NCBI RefSeq assembly: GCF_006874425.1
Contig: NZ_VIJZ01000002.1
Coordinates: forward strand, 558,001 to 622,000
Direction: 5' to 3'
From: Paenibacillus ottowii
Lineage (GTDB): Bacteria > Bacillota > Bacilli > Paenibacillales > Paenibacillaceae
DNA: 64,000 nucleotides
The notes under the pieces were generated by a model, which searched no databases, was not told the origin of the DNA, and saw nothing but the letters and a program-made list of their open reading frames with translations. Shown here piece by piece: positions 17,768 to 27,045 of the stretch (the first letter of the stretch is position 1; each line of letters opens with the position of its first letter). The position numbers and the translations under genes were made by a program.

Positions 17768-19048
17768 TCAGGCCTCTGCATTCTTCCTGCGCGGATGGCG
17801 CGCCAATACCAGATGGCAGCTAAACATGAGCAGCATCACGATCCCACTGATGATAAAAGGTGCTGTGTGTCCGGCATGGTCCCATAGCACCCCTGAAACG
17901 AGTGGGCCGATAACCATGCCAGAGCCTTGAAGTGTTAAAAAAAAGCCCCATACTGTTGCACGCTCGCTTTCCGGAATCAGTTGGGCAAGAAACGTGTTCC
18001 ATGCAGGCAAAATGAGCGCGTATCCCAAGCCAATGATGGCGACGGATACAAACACAAGCGGAATGCTCTGTACTGTTGAAAAGAAAAATAGCGTGGTCCC
18101 GGCAAGCAAAAAACCGATGTGCAAAAAATACTTGGTTCCAAGGCGATCCACCAGCTTGCCACAAGGGATCAATGCCAGCACAGTCACGCCACCACCAGCA
18201 ATCAGAAGCATGCTATACAGGTTCGGCGAAATTCCGAGATCCGTCCGCGCATACAGCGTTAGCACAGGGCTGATCAAACCAATGACAAAGGACTGTAAAA
18301 ACAGCGCAGGGTAAATTAACGGATTCACATTAAGCTTGGTTTTGAGCGTGCGGATCGTCTCCTGGATACCTCTCAGCACTTGCTGCTTTTGCTTGGAGTC
18401 CCCCGAAGATATAAGAGCGCTCTGTTCAGGTTCAGCTTTGCCAGCAGACCTGTTCGTTCCAGGCAGCATAAGAGCAACCAGCAGCAATACAATGCTGCAC
18501 CCTATCAAAATCATGAATACCGTGCTGTAAGAGTGTCCGTAGTGGGATATGGCGAAGTTCATAATAAGTGGACCCAAGCCCGTTCCGCCCATGGACGCAA
18601 TTTCCAGTGTCCCCATCGCCGCACCGTTATTGTTATTAGGTCCGGACATTTCAGTCGTCCCAGTCATCACACAAGGCCAGAGCGGAGATGTCCCCAGTCC
18701 TAGCAGCAGACATGCGATGACAAGCCACACAGGCGCTGTCAGGGCGCTTAGCATAATGATCGCTACAAGCGTAAACAACAACGCGGTTGACATTGTTCCA
18801 CGGTAACCGAGGCGTTCAGCCATCCAGCCCGCCGGTGCCCGGAATGCATTGTCTCCAAAATACTGCAGCGAAAAAGCCAAACCGATGATCCCGGCTGACA
18901 GCCCCAACGTTTCTCCCATATATACCGGCAGGATGGATACCAGAAGAGATCCCTTCATAAATTCGACCAGAAATACGAGTATCCATAATTTAGAAAAAAA
19001 GGGGGTCCATAGCCGCTGCGAAGCTTTTTTTCTTCTTATTTGCTTCAT
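17768..19048 (-). CDS. MFS transporter, drug/metabolite efflux type
   Basis: 426 residues with about 12 membrane segments. The loop 2-3 motif is GWMAERLGYRGT, and the repeat in the second half is GKLVDRLGTKYF. The N terminus is basic (KQIRRKK). The midpoint carries a cytoplasmic loop of about 50 residues (SAGKAEPEQSALISSGDSKQKQQ). This is the general 12-TM efflux type; no substrate is suggested by the neighbours. The gene is monocistronic. Confidence 0.8.
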   Translation of the reverse strand: MKQIRRKKASQRLWTPFFSKLWILVFLVEFMKGSLLVSILPVYMGETLGLSAGIIGLAFSLQYFGDNAFRAPAGWMAERLGYRGTMSTALLFTLVAIIMLSALTAPVWLVIACLLLGLGTSPLWPCVMTGTTEMSGPNNNNGAAMGTLEIASMGGTGLGPLIMNFAISHYGHSYSTVFMILIGCSIVLLLVALMLPGTNRSAGKAEPEQSALISSGDSKQKQQVLRGIQETIRTLKTKLNVNPLIYPALFLQSFVIGLISPVLTLYARTDLGISPNLYSMLLIAGGGVTVLALIPCGKLVDRLGTKYFLHIGFLLAGTTLFFFSTVQSIPLVFVSVAIIGLGYALILPAWNTFLAQLIPESERATVWGFFLTLQGSGMVIGPLVSGVLWDHAGHTAPFIISGIVMLLMFSCHLVLARHPRRKNAEA

Positions 19049-19234
19049 CTATCCCACATCCTCTACCTACGTTTATTGTATATACATTCCAGGTTCTCCG
19101 CCCACTCCGCTCTTTGGCAAATAAATGCGTCCTCAATCGCTTGCATTCCTACTTCAAACTGCTATACTCAATTTTGTTCTATTATCAATTGCACAGGATT
19201 ATGAAATCCTGCATGAAAGGTTGTGACAACACTA

Positions 19235-20710
19235 ATGAATCAAAGCACCACCCCGCTTTTTACTGCTTTGAAAAAGCATGCTCAGAGCAACCCGGTTCAA
19301 TTTCACATCCCAGGTCATAAAAAGGGAGTGGGGGCAGATCGGGAATTTCGCGAATTTATGGGGGATAATGCTTTTTCCATAGATATGATCAACATCGCTC
19401 CATTGGACGATCTGCATCAGCCATCAGGCGTCATTGAAGAAGCTCAAAAGCTTGCAGCAGAAGCCTTCGGAGCTGATTATACTTATTACAGTGTACAGGG
19501 CACAAGCGGAGCCATTATCACCATGATTATGTCCATTTGCATGCCGGGTGATAAAATTATTGTACCCCGAAATATACACAAATCTATAATGTCTGCCATT
19601 ATCTTTGCTGGTGCGAAGCCGGTATTCATTTCTCCAGTCAGTGATGAGAATCTCGGTATTCACCACGGGGTTACAACCAAGTCCGTACGCCGGGCATTGG
19701 AACGCCACCCTGACGCCAAGGGCGTCCTTGTCATCAACCCGACATATTACGGTGTGTGCGCCGATTTGAAGGAAATTGTAGATCTCGCTCACAGCTATAA
19801 TGTGCCGGTCCTGGTCGATGAGGCTCACGGAGTACTGATTCATTTTCACACTGATTTGCCGATGTCCGCCATGGAGGCGGGGGCAGATATGTCAGCTACA
19901 AGCGTTCACAAGCTGGGTGGTTCCTTGACTCAAAGCTCGATACTGAATGTAAATACAAAAAACGGATTTGTTAATCCGCAGCGTGTACAAACTATTTTTA
20001 GTATGTTAACAACGACGTCGACTTCGTATATCCTGCTGGCTTCGTTGGACACATCCCGACGCAATCTGGCCCTTAACGGTCATGAAATTGCCCAACGTGC
20101 TCTAGAACTAGCTGAATATTGCCGCTCAGAGGTTAACAAAATTGAAGGGCTATATTGCTTCGGCAGCGAAATTCTTGGCACAGAAGCTACCTATGATTAT
20201 GATCCGACCAAAATTACGGTTCATATCCGCCATTTAGGCCTTACCGGATATGATGTGGAAAATTGGCTGAGAGATCATTATAATATCGAGGTTGAGCTTA
20301 GCGATATGTACAATATTCTCTGTTTGGTTACCCCTGGTGATACCAAAGAGGAAATTGACATTTTACTAAAAGCTTTGCGAGAGCTGGCTTCACTACACTA
20401 TTCCACAGGTCAGCAGCATGAACTCGTTGTCAAGATACCGGATATACCGCAGCTCTCCCTCATTCCGAGAGACGCTTTTTATGGAGATACAGAAATTGTG
20501 CCTTTTAAGGAATCTGCTGGTCGCATCATTGCAGAATTCATTTACGTATATCCGCCAGGCATCCCGATCCTATTACCGGGAGAAGTTATTTCGCAGGACA
20601 ATATTGATTATATTGTAGATCATGTGGAAGTAGGCCTGCCGGTTAAAGGACCTGAGGATCGGACGGTACATCAGGTAAAGGTTATCGTTGAAACTGACGC
20701 TATTTCTTAA
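19235..20710 (+). CDS. speA: Orn/Lys/Arg decarboxylase, short SpeA/YaaO type
   Basis: PLP-dependent fold-I decarboxylase, about 491 residues, the short Gram-positive form without the wing domain. FHIPGHKKGVGAD near the N terminus, SVQGTSGAIITMIM, LVDEAHGVLIHFH and the PLP-lysine motif ATSVHKLGGSLTQSS (with K in SVHK) are visible. YIYVYPPGIPILLPGE-like C-terminal residues confirm the family. Substrate is probably arginine (agmatine production) as for Bacillus SpeA, but lysine or ornithine cannot be excluded. The start is uncertain: a GTG at 19223 sits two bases after GAAAGG, whereas ATG 19235 is fourteen bases from it. Confidence 0.87.
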   Translation: MNQSTTPLFTALKKHAQSNPVQFHIPGHKKGVGADREFREFMGDNAFSIDMINIAPLDDLHQPSGVIEEAQKLAAEAFGADYTYYSVQGTSGAIITMIMSICMPGDKIIVPRNIHKSIMSAIIFAGAKPVFISPVSDENLGIHHGVTTKSVRRALERHPDAKGVLVINPTYYGVCADLKEIVDLAHSYNVPVLVDEAHGVLIHFHTDLPMSAMEAGADMSATSVHKLGGSLTQSSILNVNTKNGFVNPQRVQTIFSMLTTTSTSYILLASLDTSRRNLALNGHEIAQRALELAEYCRSEVNKIEGLYCFGSEILGTEATYDYDPTKITVHIRHLGLTGYDVENWLRDHYNIEVELSDMYNILCLVTPGDTKEEIDILLKALRELASLHYSTGQQHELVVKIPDIPQLSLIPRDAFYGDTEIVPFKESAGRIIAEFIYVYPPGIPILLPGEVISQDNIDYIVDHVEVGLPVKGPEDRTVHQVKVIVETDAIS

Positions 20711-20759
20711 TTATGATCTGTTAGCACCTGCTTGCAAAAGAATGTTGACAGTCAACAAA

Positions 20760-20783
20760 AAAAGCCCCCATTTGGGGGCTTTT
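20760..20783. terminator. Bidirectional terminator after the decarboxylase gene
   Basis: AAAAGCCCCCA/TGGGGGCTTTT with a two-base loop lies between convergent genes. Confidence 0.85.
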
Positions 20784-20820
20784 CTAGTGTTTTGAAGAGC
20801 AAAAACAGCTGTATCCAATC

Positions 20821-21126
20821 TTATTCGTATTGGGCAACAAGCTCGCTGTACGCAGCTTCTACACGCTTCCACTCATCTTCGTCCTCAATATTGTAAAGCA
20901 CCATTTCCTCGTTTTCTTCTTCCATACGAAGAATGATGCCATCCGCTTCAGGATTGCCTCGCTCAAGCAAAAGAGCATAAACGTGATCTTCTACGTCGAA
21001 GGTCTCTACCAGCACCATTTCTACATCTTTGCCGTTTTCATCAGTTAGCGTAAGAACCATTTCTTCATGTTCGTGGTCATGATCGTGGTTGCAGGCTTCA
21101 CCGTGTTCATGTTTGTGATCACTCAT
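20821..21126 (-). CDS. DUF1292-type acidic protein with a His-rich N terminus
   Basis: 101 residues. The N-terminal segment MSDHKHEHGEACNHDHDHEH is a run of His/Asp/Glu likely to bind metal. The remainder (LTLTDENGKDVEMVLVETFDVEDHVYALLLER, DGIILRMEEE, WKRVEAAYSEL) is the YrzB/DUF1292 domain found next to yrrK/yrrL in many Firmicutes. Its molecular role is unknown. The ATG at 21126 has GAAGGTAGG before it; the ATG at 21144 does not. The gene stands alone here. Confidence 0.8.
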   Translation of the reverse strand: MSDHKHEHGEACNHDHDHEHEEMVLTLTDENGKDVEMVLVETFDVEDHVYALLLERGNPEADGIILRMEEENEEMVLYNIEDEDEWKRVEAAYSELVAQYE

Positions 21127-21205
21127 GGAAATACCTACCTTCAAATTGTTTTATTTTCCCTCGTATCGTAACATGATCAAGAGTGCAGGTCAATTTGTGG
21201 TACGC

Positions 21206-21763
21206 CTAATTTATCGCTGTAATGACTTTTTCGGACACTAGTGTGTAACTGCCATCTTTACTTTCTTTAATGTAGAAACCGACACGATAATTCCCTGCTG
21301 TTTTAAAATCATACGTAAAGTCGTTTGTGCGGAACCAGAAGTTATCCTTTTGCGCTCCTTTGATATCTTGGGACTGAATATCCTTTACGTTGCCCGAAGG
21401 ATCGGTAATTGCTACTTTCACTCCGGAAATATCTGTTTTCAGGGTATCAATTTGACTGAACACATTAAACTTCACTTTGTTACCTTTATTCACGTTACCA
21501 AACACAGTATCCCCCTTGAACAGGAACATATGCACGTTCGGCTGGTCGAAAACAACCTTTCCACCAGAAGGATCAAAATTTACAAGTCCGTTAAAATCAC
21601 GGATAGGCACATAGGTTTTCCCATCAATGACAACTGCACCATCTTTCGACACTTCTCCGTTAATAATCAACTGCACTTGGTCCTTGGCGGACTCCGCCGA
21701 AATGACGGTCCCTCCCATTATTGAAAAGGCCATCACTAGGGCCATCACTTTTCTCCATTTCAT
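21206..21763 (-). CDS. Exported protein with a stalk (copper amine oxidase N-like) domain
   Basis: 185 residues. A signal peptide is clear: MKWRKVMALVMAFSIMGGTVISAES, with a basic start and hydrophobic core. The stretch VQLIINGEVSKDGAVVIDGKTYVPIRDF is the Cu_amine_oxidN1/stalk domain often found in exported Paenibacillus proteins. The C-terminal half is beta-rich and resembles an Ig-like domain (VAITDPSGNVKDI, DFKTAGNYRVGFYI). The start at 21763 is fixed by GGAGGG nine bases upstream. Probably a cell-wall or extracellular protein of unknown role. Confidence 0.75.
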   Translation of the reverse strand: MKWRKVMALVMAFSIMGGTVISAESAKDQVQLIINGEVSKDGAVVIDGKTYVPIRDFNGLVNFDPSGGKVVFDQPNVHMFLFKGDTVFGNVNKGNKVKFNVFSQIDTLKTDISGVKVAITDPSGNVKDIQSQDIKGAQKDNFWFRTNDFTYDFKTAGNYRVGFYIKESKDGSYTLVSEKVITAIN

Positions 21764-21964
21764 ACTACGTATCCCTCCATCATCATCTGTTAAAAACCAT
21801 CTGTCGTACATTTATACCTAGCTTAGCCGCACAAGTTGCGCTGTGCTTCACAAATTGTCCAAAGTTTTTACATAAGGGGCCAAATCTTTAGTTCCCGTAG
21901 ACTAGATGTTAAAATACGATTTGTAGGATGTCTTATAACACATCGTCTGGAGGGTGAAACCATA

Positions 21965-22723
21965 ATGGGTCTAACGATACAAATGCTTGGTACAGGCAGC
22001 GCTTTTGCCAAGCATTATTACAACAACAACGCACTGCTGGATAGCGGTGAAGGCAAGCTGCTGATCGATTGCGGAACAACCGCATCTCTAGCATTACACC
22101 AGATGGGTGTCCCTTTGCCTGATATTGATGCTATTTTAATCACACATATTCACGCAGATCATGTCGGAGGCTTAGAAGAATTCGGTTTTCAAATGAATAT
22201 CCTTCATCGTCGCAAACCTCGGCTCTATATCGCCGAACCATTAATCCACCCTTTATGGGAGCATACGCTCAAGGGTGGCATGTCCCAGCAGGGTATGATT
22301 GACAAGCTTGAGGATGTATTCGAGGTAAATGTCATTACGCCTGGCGTACCCACCACTTTAGTACCTGGTATCCAGGTAGAGCTAATTCCTACCCGGCATA
22401 TTCCCGGTAAACATAGTTACTCCTTGTTCATTAACGAACGTCTTTTTTATAGTGCAGACATGGTTTTTGATCCCGAGCTACTTCATCATTTGGTGCATGA
22501 ACGAGGATGCCGTAGCATTTTACATGAGGTTCAATTACTAGGTACTGGAGAAGTCCATACCACGTTAGATGAGCTGCTAAGCTTGCCAAAATCTCTTCAA
22601 GAGCAAATTCATCTGATGCATTATAGTGATGATATGGAACAATTCAGGGATAAGGCAGGAATGATGTCCTTTCTGGAGCAGCAGCGAGTATATCCACTAA
22701 CGGAATTGGAACGTGCAGAGTAA
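21965..22723 (+). CDS. MBL-fold metal-dependent hydrolase (ribonuclease Z-like)
   Basis: 253 residues. The metallo-beta-lactamase motif is ITHIHADHVGGLEEFGF (HxHxDH), with further metal ligands in RHIPGKHSYSLFI, the LFYSADMVFDPEL aspartate, and the final HYSDD. LGTGSAFAKHYYNNNALLDSGEGKLLIDCGTTA is like RNase Z and related phosphodiesterases. The long exosite arm of RNase Z is missing, so an RNA substrate is not assured. The frame is open from 21836, but ATG 21965 has GGAGGG ten bases upstream. Confidence 0.85.
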   Translation: MGLTIQMLGTGSAFAKHYYNNNALLDSGEGKLLIDCGTTASLALHQMGVPLPDIDAILITHIHADHVGGLEEFGFQMNILHRRKPRLYIAEPLIHPLWEHTLKGGMSQQGMIDKLEDVFEVNVITPGVPTTLVPGIQVELIPTRHIPGKHSYSLFINERLFYSADMVFDPELLHHLVHERGCRSILHEVQLLGTGEVHTTLDELLSLPKSLQEQIHLMHYSDDMEQFRDKAGMMSFLEQQRVYPLTELERAE

Positions 22724-22752
22724 CCGAGGTAAAGAGAAGAACTTGAACAATT

Positions 22753-22796
22753 AAAAAAGCCGCCTGACTTTCCTACAAAGGATAGCCTGGCGGCTT
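22753..22796 (-). terminator. Terminator of the DUF3892 gene
   Basis: AAGCCGCC pairs with GGCGGCTT over an imperfect inner stem. A T run follows on the minus strand. Confidence 0.7.
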
Positions 22797-22851
22797 GCTG
22801 CATTTCTTTGAATAAATGATAAGCTTGGCACGTTAAGATTGAGCGTCAAAG

Positions 22852-23088
22852 TCAGAACATCGGCAGTTGATCCAGGTTATTAGAAGGATCTCCATCAGCA
22901 TCCCCTCGGATTCGTTTGCTTCCATCTTTGGCCTTGAATACGTTGACGCCTGCAATTGAGCCTGCCTCAATCTCGTTCAACGCTTGGCTATAATCCAAAA
23001 TTCGTCCAGTAGATGTCTGAAACGACGTAAGATCGCCATCCCCATTTTTACGCACTGCTGTAATGTGTTCTCGTTCTGTATTTGCCAT
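22852..23088 (-). CDS. DUF3892 protein
   Basis: 78 residues. HITAVRKNGDGDLTSFQTSTGRILDYSQALNEIEAGSIAGVNVFKAKDGSKRIRGDADGD matches the DUF3892 pattern (xITAVRKNxxGxIxxF...GxxxGVxxFxxxxG...). It is a small cytoplasmic protein of unknown function common in Bacilli. The start at 23088 follows AAGGAG nine bases upstream. Confidence 0.8.
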   Translation of the reverse strand: MANTEREHITAVRKNGDGDLTSFQTSTGRILDYSQALNEIEAGSIAGVNVFKAKDGSKRIRGDADGDPSNNLDQLPMF

Positions 23089-23173
23089 GCTGCATCGCTC
23101 CTTATCCATAGTATAGTGGAGGAACTTCTACTAGCATGCGCATTGTACAACTTTGTATGCACCCTGTGCTTGA

Positions 23174-23617
23174 CTACAACTTTTTACGCATACGCACGTG
23201 TGGTATTCCTGCATCGTCAAAAGGTTCATCGGAGATCGTTTCATAACCAAGCTTTTCGTAAAACTTCTCGGCTTGACATTGGGCATCTAACAACGAGTAT
23301 CTCAGCCCAAGTTCACGTGCACGCTCTTCCAGTGCTAGGAGTAGCACACGTCCATAACCTGCCGCACGATGCTCCTTGAGAACGGCAATACGTTGCATTT
23401 TAGCTGTATCTTCATCGTAATATGTTAATCGACCCGTAGCCACCATTTCGCCATGTTCACAAATTAGCAAATGATGGGCGGTATCTCCCAGCTTGTCATA
23501 ATGATCAATTTCAAGATCTAGAGGAACCTTCTGCTCTTCGACAAACACTTTGGTACGGATCAATATTGCCTTCTGTAGTTGCTCTTCTGTTGTTACAGTT
23601 ATAATTTCTGCGGCCAT
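23174..23617 (-). CDS. GNAT acetyltransferase (YjcF/ElaA-like)
   Basis: 147 residues. VFVEEQKVPLDLEIDHYDKLGDTAHHLL is typical of the YjcF subgroup. The acetyl-CoA motif A is MQRIAVLKEHRAAGYGRVLLLALEE (RxxGxG). LDAQCQAEKFYEKLGYETISDEPFDDAGIPHVRMRK closes the fold. The substrate is unknown. GGAGGAAC before the ATG supports the start. The gene is monocistronic. Confidence 0.88.
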   Translation of the reverse strand: MAAEIITVTTEEQLQKAILIRTKVFVEEQKVPLDLEIDHYDKLGDTAHHLLICEHGEMVATGRLTYYDEDTAKMQRIAVLKEHRAAGYGRVLLLALEERARELGLRYSLLDAQCQAEKFYEKLGYETISDEPFDDAGIPHVRMRKKL

Positions 23618-23758
23618 CGTCTGTTCCTCCTATCAATAAATGCAAATTGTAAACTCGCTAAATTTGAATTATATATACAAATAGTCATGAAGTACAGGCT
23701 GATTTCTATTTTTGCACTTTACATATATGGTTAATACATGATATTATCTAGTAACTAC

Positions 23759-23830
23759 AGGACGGTAGCTCAGCGGGAGAGCATTATCTTGACAGGGTAA
23801 GGGTCATGGGTTCGATCCCCATCCGTCCTA
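23759..23830 (+). tRNA. tRNA-Val (anticodon GAC)
   Basis: A full cloverleaf of 72 nt. The acceptor is AGGACGG/CCGTCCT, the D stem GCTC/GAGC, the anticodon stem TTATC/GGTAA with loop TTGACAG (anticodon GAC at 23791-23793), and the T stem ATGGG/CCCAT with TTCGATC. The discriminator is A. The CCA end is not encoded. A terminator follows eight bases later, so it is a single-gene unit. Confidence 0.95.
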
Positions 23831-23836
23831 TTCGTC

Positions 23837-23865
23837 AAAAGCCTTGATATTCAAGGCTTTTTTTG
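23837..23865 (+). terminator. Terminator of the tRNA-Val gene
   Basis: AAAAGCCTTGA/TCAAGGCTTTT with a three-base loop, then TTT. Confidence 0.85.
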
Positions 23866-23933
23866 TTTATCTAGAGATAAAGCGAATTGTGCTGAAAAGA
23901 GAAACTGGTCTGTTTAAGATTTAAGCGACAAAA

Positions 23934-23959
23934 AAGCCAACCGGAAATAAGGTTGACTT
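23934..23959 (-). terminator. Terminator of the nirBD operon
   Basis: On the minus strand AAGTCAACC pairs with GGTTGGCTT (one G-T pair), followed by TTTT, 150 bases after nirD. No gene is seen between it and nirD. Confidence 0.7.
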
Positions 23960-24109
23960 TCTTATATACTCTACCGCTACACTTAAGCAGCAATTTCTTT
24001 TTTTTCACTAAGATTGAATTCTAAAGAATTGTTAGGCAATACGTATCTCTTCTATTATATAGTAGAAGGACAACTAAGCCAGCATCCTAGCACAATAAAC
24101 CTGATGCCC

Positions 24110-24439
24110 CTAGATTACAATAAAAACAGCTCCACTTTCACTGTCAATCTCCGTCGGGTAAGTGGTCACACATCCAGTATCCGGCTCTCGCACCTGGCCG
24201 GTAGGCAGGTCGACTTTCCAGTCATGAAGTGGACAATGGACCACTGATCCACATATCATTCCTTCGGACAGCCGTCCCCCTTTGTGCGGACAACGGTTCT
24301 CAAGTGCACGCACGCTGCCGTCACTAAGACGGAACAAGGCTATCTCTGTGTTATGAATGCGAACGGTCCTTGCTCCACGTCGGTCAATTTCGTTCAGATC
24401 TGCTATCCTGATTCTATTAGTTGTCGTATTGGTCTCCAT
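24110..24439 (-). CDS. nirD: Nitrite reductase small subunit (Rieske)
   Basis: 109-residue Rieske [2Fe-2S] protein. The cluster ligands are in CPHKGGRLSEG and CPLHDWKVDLPTG (CxH...CxxH). It partners NirB in the assimilatory NADH-nitrite reductase, reducing nitrite to ammonium in the cytoplasm. It lies 12 bases after nirB and is certainly co-transcribed; its expression depends on the leader upstream of nirB. Confidence 0.95.
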   Translation of the reverse strand: METNTTTNRIRIADLNEIDRRGARTVRIHNTEIALFRLSDGSVRALENRCPHKGGRLSEGMICGSVVHCPLHDWKVDLPTGQVREPDTGCVTTYPTEIDSESGAVFIVI

Positions 24440-24451
24440 TTGGTCCGCCCC

Positions 24452-26884
24452 CTATTCCGTTACTGCCTTAAGCTCCGGCAGCTGTACAAAATTTTTGCGT
24501 AGCTCTTCGTTATGAATGATTTCGTGCCACGGATCAGTCGTTGTGCTCAACGTCTCCTCAATTCTGGTTACCAGTTGCTGCCTTGTCTCCGCATCTGCTA
24601 GCACCTGTTTGATCGAGTCCACGCCTACCCGTTCCACCCAATGAGCTGTACGCTCGTTCCAATTCGCCTGCTCACGGTAATATTGCAGATAGGCGCCAGT
24701 CCATTCCATCACTTCAGCTTCCGTTTTAACGGTACAAAGCAGTTCTGCTGCTCGCACCTTAATACCGCCGTTACCTCCAATGTAGATTCCCCAACCACCG
24801 TCAATAGCGACAACACCCAAATCCTTGATCGTCGCTTCTGCGCAGTTGCGCGGACAGCCTGACACAGCCAGTTTGACTTTGGATGGCGTATTCAGACGTT
24901 CAAATGCCTTTTCCAACCGGATCCCCATGCCCATAGCATCCTGAGTACCGAAGCGGCAAAAAGTGTTACCCACACACGTCTTGACTGTTCGCAGCGTCTT
25001 TCCATATGCATACCCCGACGGCATATCTAGCTCAGACCAAATTCCCGGTAAATCTTCCTTTTTTACACCAAGCAGATCAAGGCGTTGGCCACCCGTAAAT
25101 TTAACCAGAGGCACGTTGTATTTCTCCGCGACAGCAGCAATCTTCTTCAGGTCGGCAGGTGACGTAACTCCTCCATAAATGCGGGGCACTACAGAGTAGG
25201 TACCATCTTTCTGGATATTAGCATGGTACCTTTCATTTGTGAATCTGGATTCCTTTTCATCCTCATAATCCAGTGGCCACAGCATACCCAGATAATAATT
25301 GAGGGCTGGACGGCATTTGGTGCATCCTTCAGGTTCGTTCCAGTCCAGCACGTTCATCACTTCTTTGACGCTCTTCAACCCCATGTCCCGGATAGCATTA
25401 ATAATTGCTTCCCGATCAAGAGTCGTACAACCACATATCCCCTCTTTCATCGCTTCTCCGGTTTCTACGCCTGCGTACAGCTGTAAGATCCCCTCCACTA
25501 CTGGCTTGCAGCCGCCGCATGATGCTGATGCCTTCGTGCAGGTCTTAATCTCCCCGAGACTCCCACACCCAGCCGCAATCGCTTCTCTGATGTCACGCTT
25601 GGAAACACCGTTACATCCGCATACAATTTCGTCTTCAGGCATCTGCTCCAGCGTCATGACGCTATTACCTTCTGCTTGATCAGGGCTGAAGCCCAGTAAC
25701 AACTCTTTCTCTCGACCAACCACCGACTCGCCACTTTTGATTAGAGAAAACAACTTGGCACCGTCAGATGTATCTCCAAACAGGACGGCTCCGATCAGTC
25801 TTTCTTGCTTGATGACGATTTTTTTGTAGACGCCACCAATATCATCCTGATAGCGCAGGGATCGTGTTTCTGGCTCATCCTTGTAATTTCCTGCTGAAAA
25901 CACATCGACACCCGATACTTTCAATCTTGTCGAGGTAATGGAACCACTGTAACCGGGAGTCTCTATTCCTGCGAGCCGCTGGGCCAGTACACCCCCCTGC
26001 TCATATAATGGGGCAACCAGACCATATGTGATTCCCCGGTGTTCTGCACATTCTCCAACGGCATATATGCCAGGGATATTCGTTTCCATGTGATCATTTA
26101 CGATAATGCCACGGTTTACGGGGATTCCCGCCGACAGCGCCAGTTCAATATCTGGTTTGATGCCTACCGCCATAACGATCAGATCGGCCTCCAGTTCGCT
26201 GCCATCAGCAAACTTCAATCCTTCTACGCGGCGACGCCCTGCAATAGCTGTCGTTCGCTTATTGACCAGAAAAGTCATTCCCTGTTCCTCCAGCTCGCGT
26301 CGTAGCATAAGGGAAGCGGCCTCATCCAGCTGCCGATCCATAATATAGTCGTTAATATGAATCACGGTAACATCCATCCCCAAATTGAGCAGTCCGCGGG
26401 CTGCCTCTAGTCCAAGCAAGCCACCGCCGATGACGGCTGCTTTTTTGTGCGTCTTCGCCGTCTCCATCATCGTCTCACAGTCACGAATATCTCGGAAACC
26501 GATCACTCCATCCTTATCAGCTCCTGGTAACGGCAAGATGAAGGCTTTAGAGCCTGTTGCCAACAATAATAAATCATAAGGCACACATCTACCGGAGCGT
26601 GATGTCACCTGCTGTTTTTTCGTATCGATCGCTGTGACAGGATCATCGGTATATAAGCGGATATTATTGTCTTCATACCAACTCCAATCGTTGATGATAA
26701 TATCCTGCAAGCCAGTTCCTCCGGCCAGAACAGAGGACAGCATGATCCGATTATAATTTGGATGGGGCTCGGCCCCGAATACTGTAATCTCATAAGCACC
26801 TGGTGCGATCTTCAGCAAATGTTCGAGAGTGCGTATCCCCGCCATTCCGTTGCCGACCAGTACTAATTTTTGAATGTAGCTCAT
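24452..26884 (-). CDS. nirB: Nitrite reductase large subunit (NADH)
   Basis: 810 residues. An FAD/NAD(P) pyridine-nucleotide oxidoreductase part (LVLVGNGMAGIRTLEHLL, VIGGGLLGLEAARGL, GIYAVGECAEH) is followed by two BFD-like [2Fe-2S] modules (EIVCGCNGVSKRDI, ASASCGGCKP; GICGCTTLDRE, GCTKCRP) and the sulfite/nitrite reductase domain. The siroheme-[4Fe-4S] ligands are all present in CVGNTFCRFGTQ and SGCPRNCAEA. The start at 26884 gives MSYIQKLVLVGNGMAG, with GGGAGAGGGAG upstream; the frame itself is open 33 codons further into the leader. Regulation: a sigma-A promoter, a GlnR-like box and an ANTAR-type leader, described separately. Confidence 0.95.
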   Translation of the reverse strand: MSYIQKLVLVGNGMAGIRTLEHLLKIAPGAYEITVFGAEPHPNYNRIMLSSVLAGGTGLQDIIINDWSWYEDNNIRLYTDDPVTAIDTKKQQVTSRSGRCVPYDLLLLATGSKAFILPLPGADKDGVIGFRDIRDCETMMETAKTHKKAAVIGGGLLGLEAARGLLNLGMDVTVIHINDYIMDRQLDEAASLMLRRELEEQGMTFLVNKRTTAIAGRRRVEGLKFADGSELEADLIVMAVGIKPDIELALSAGIPVNRGIIVNDHMETNIPGIYAVGECAEHRGITYGLVAPLYEQGGVLAQRLAGIETPGYSGSITSTRLKVSGVDVFSAGNYKDEPETRSLRYQDDIGGVYKKIVIKQERLIGAVLFGDTSDGAKLFSLIKSGESVVGREKELLLGFSPDQAEGNSVMTLEQMPEDEIVCGCNGVSKRDIREAIAAGCGSLGEIKTCTKASASCGGCKPVVEGILQLYAGVETGEAMKEGICGCTTLDREAIINAIRDMGLKSVKEVMNVLDWNEPEGCTKCRPALNYYLGMLWPLDYEDEKESRFTNERYHANIQKDGTYSVVPRIYGGVTSPADLKKIAAVAEKYNVPLVKFTGGQRLDLLGVKKEDLPGIWSELDMPSGYAYGKTLRTVKTCVGNTFCRFGTQDAMGMGIRLEKAFERLNTPSKVKLAVSGCPRNCAEATIKDLGVVAIDGGWGIYIGGNGGIKVRAAELLCTVKTEAEVMEWTGAYLQYYREQANWNERTAHWVERVGVDSIKQVLADAETRQQLVTRIEETLSTTTDPWHEIIHNEELRKNFVQLPELKAVTE

Positions 26885-26921
26885 TAGGTCACTCCCTCTC
26901 CCATGTTTATCCTTAAAACAT

Positions 26922-27013
26922 AAAAAAGCCTGCTTTACATACAGGGATGCAAAACATCCCTCACATGTAAAAACAGGCTCCATTGCCGTTTCATAGAATA
27001 CACCGTTGTATCC
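26922..27013 (-). promoter_or_regulatory. ANTAR-responsive antitermination leader of nirBD
   Basis: Read on the minus strand. Hairpin P1 (27013-26996) is GGATAC-AACGGT-GTATTC. Hairpin P2 (26991-26971) has a GGC/GCC stem, extended by CGTTT-type pairs, around the loop AATGGA. Both loops are six bases with A at position 1 and G at position 4, the signature bound by ANTAR domains. P2's 3' arm (26978-26971) is also the 5' arm of the terminator at 26978-26922 (GCCTG/CAGGC plus inner TTTACAT/ATGTAAA and GGGATG/CATCCC stems), which ends in six T. P2 and the terminator exclude each other. Binding of the ANTAR protein encoded next door should allow read-through. Confidence 0.85.
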
Positions 27014-27045
27014 ATCAGAGTATGAAATTTAAAAGTGTTGTAGCC

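Noticed and set aside
26885..26983. N-terminal extension of NirB into the leader
   Set aside because: The extra codons run through the terminator hairpin. The ATG at 26884 has a strong ribosome binding site and the family N terminus.
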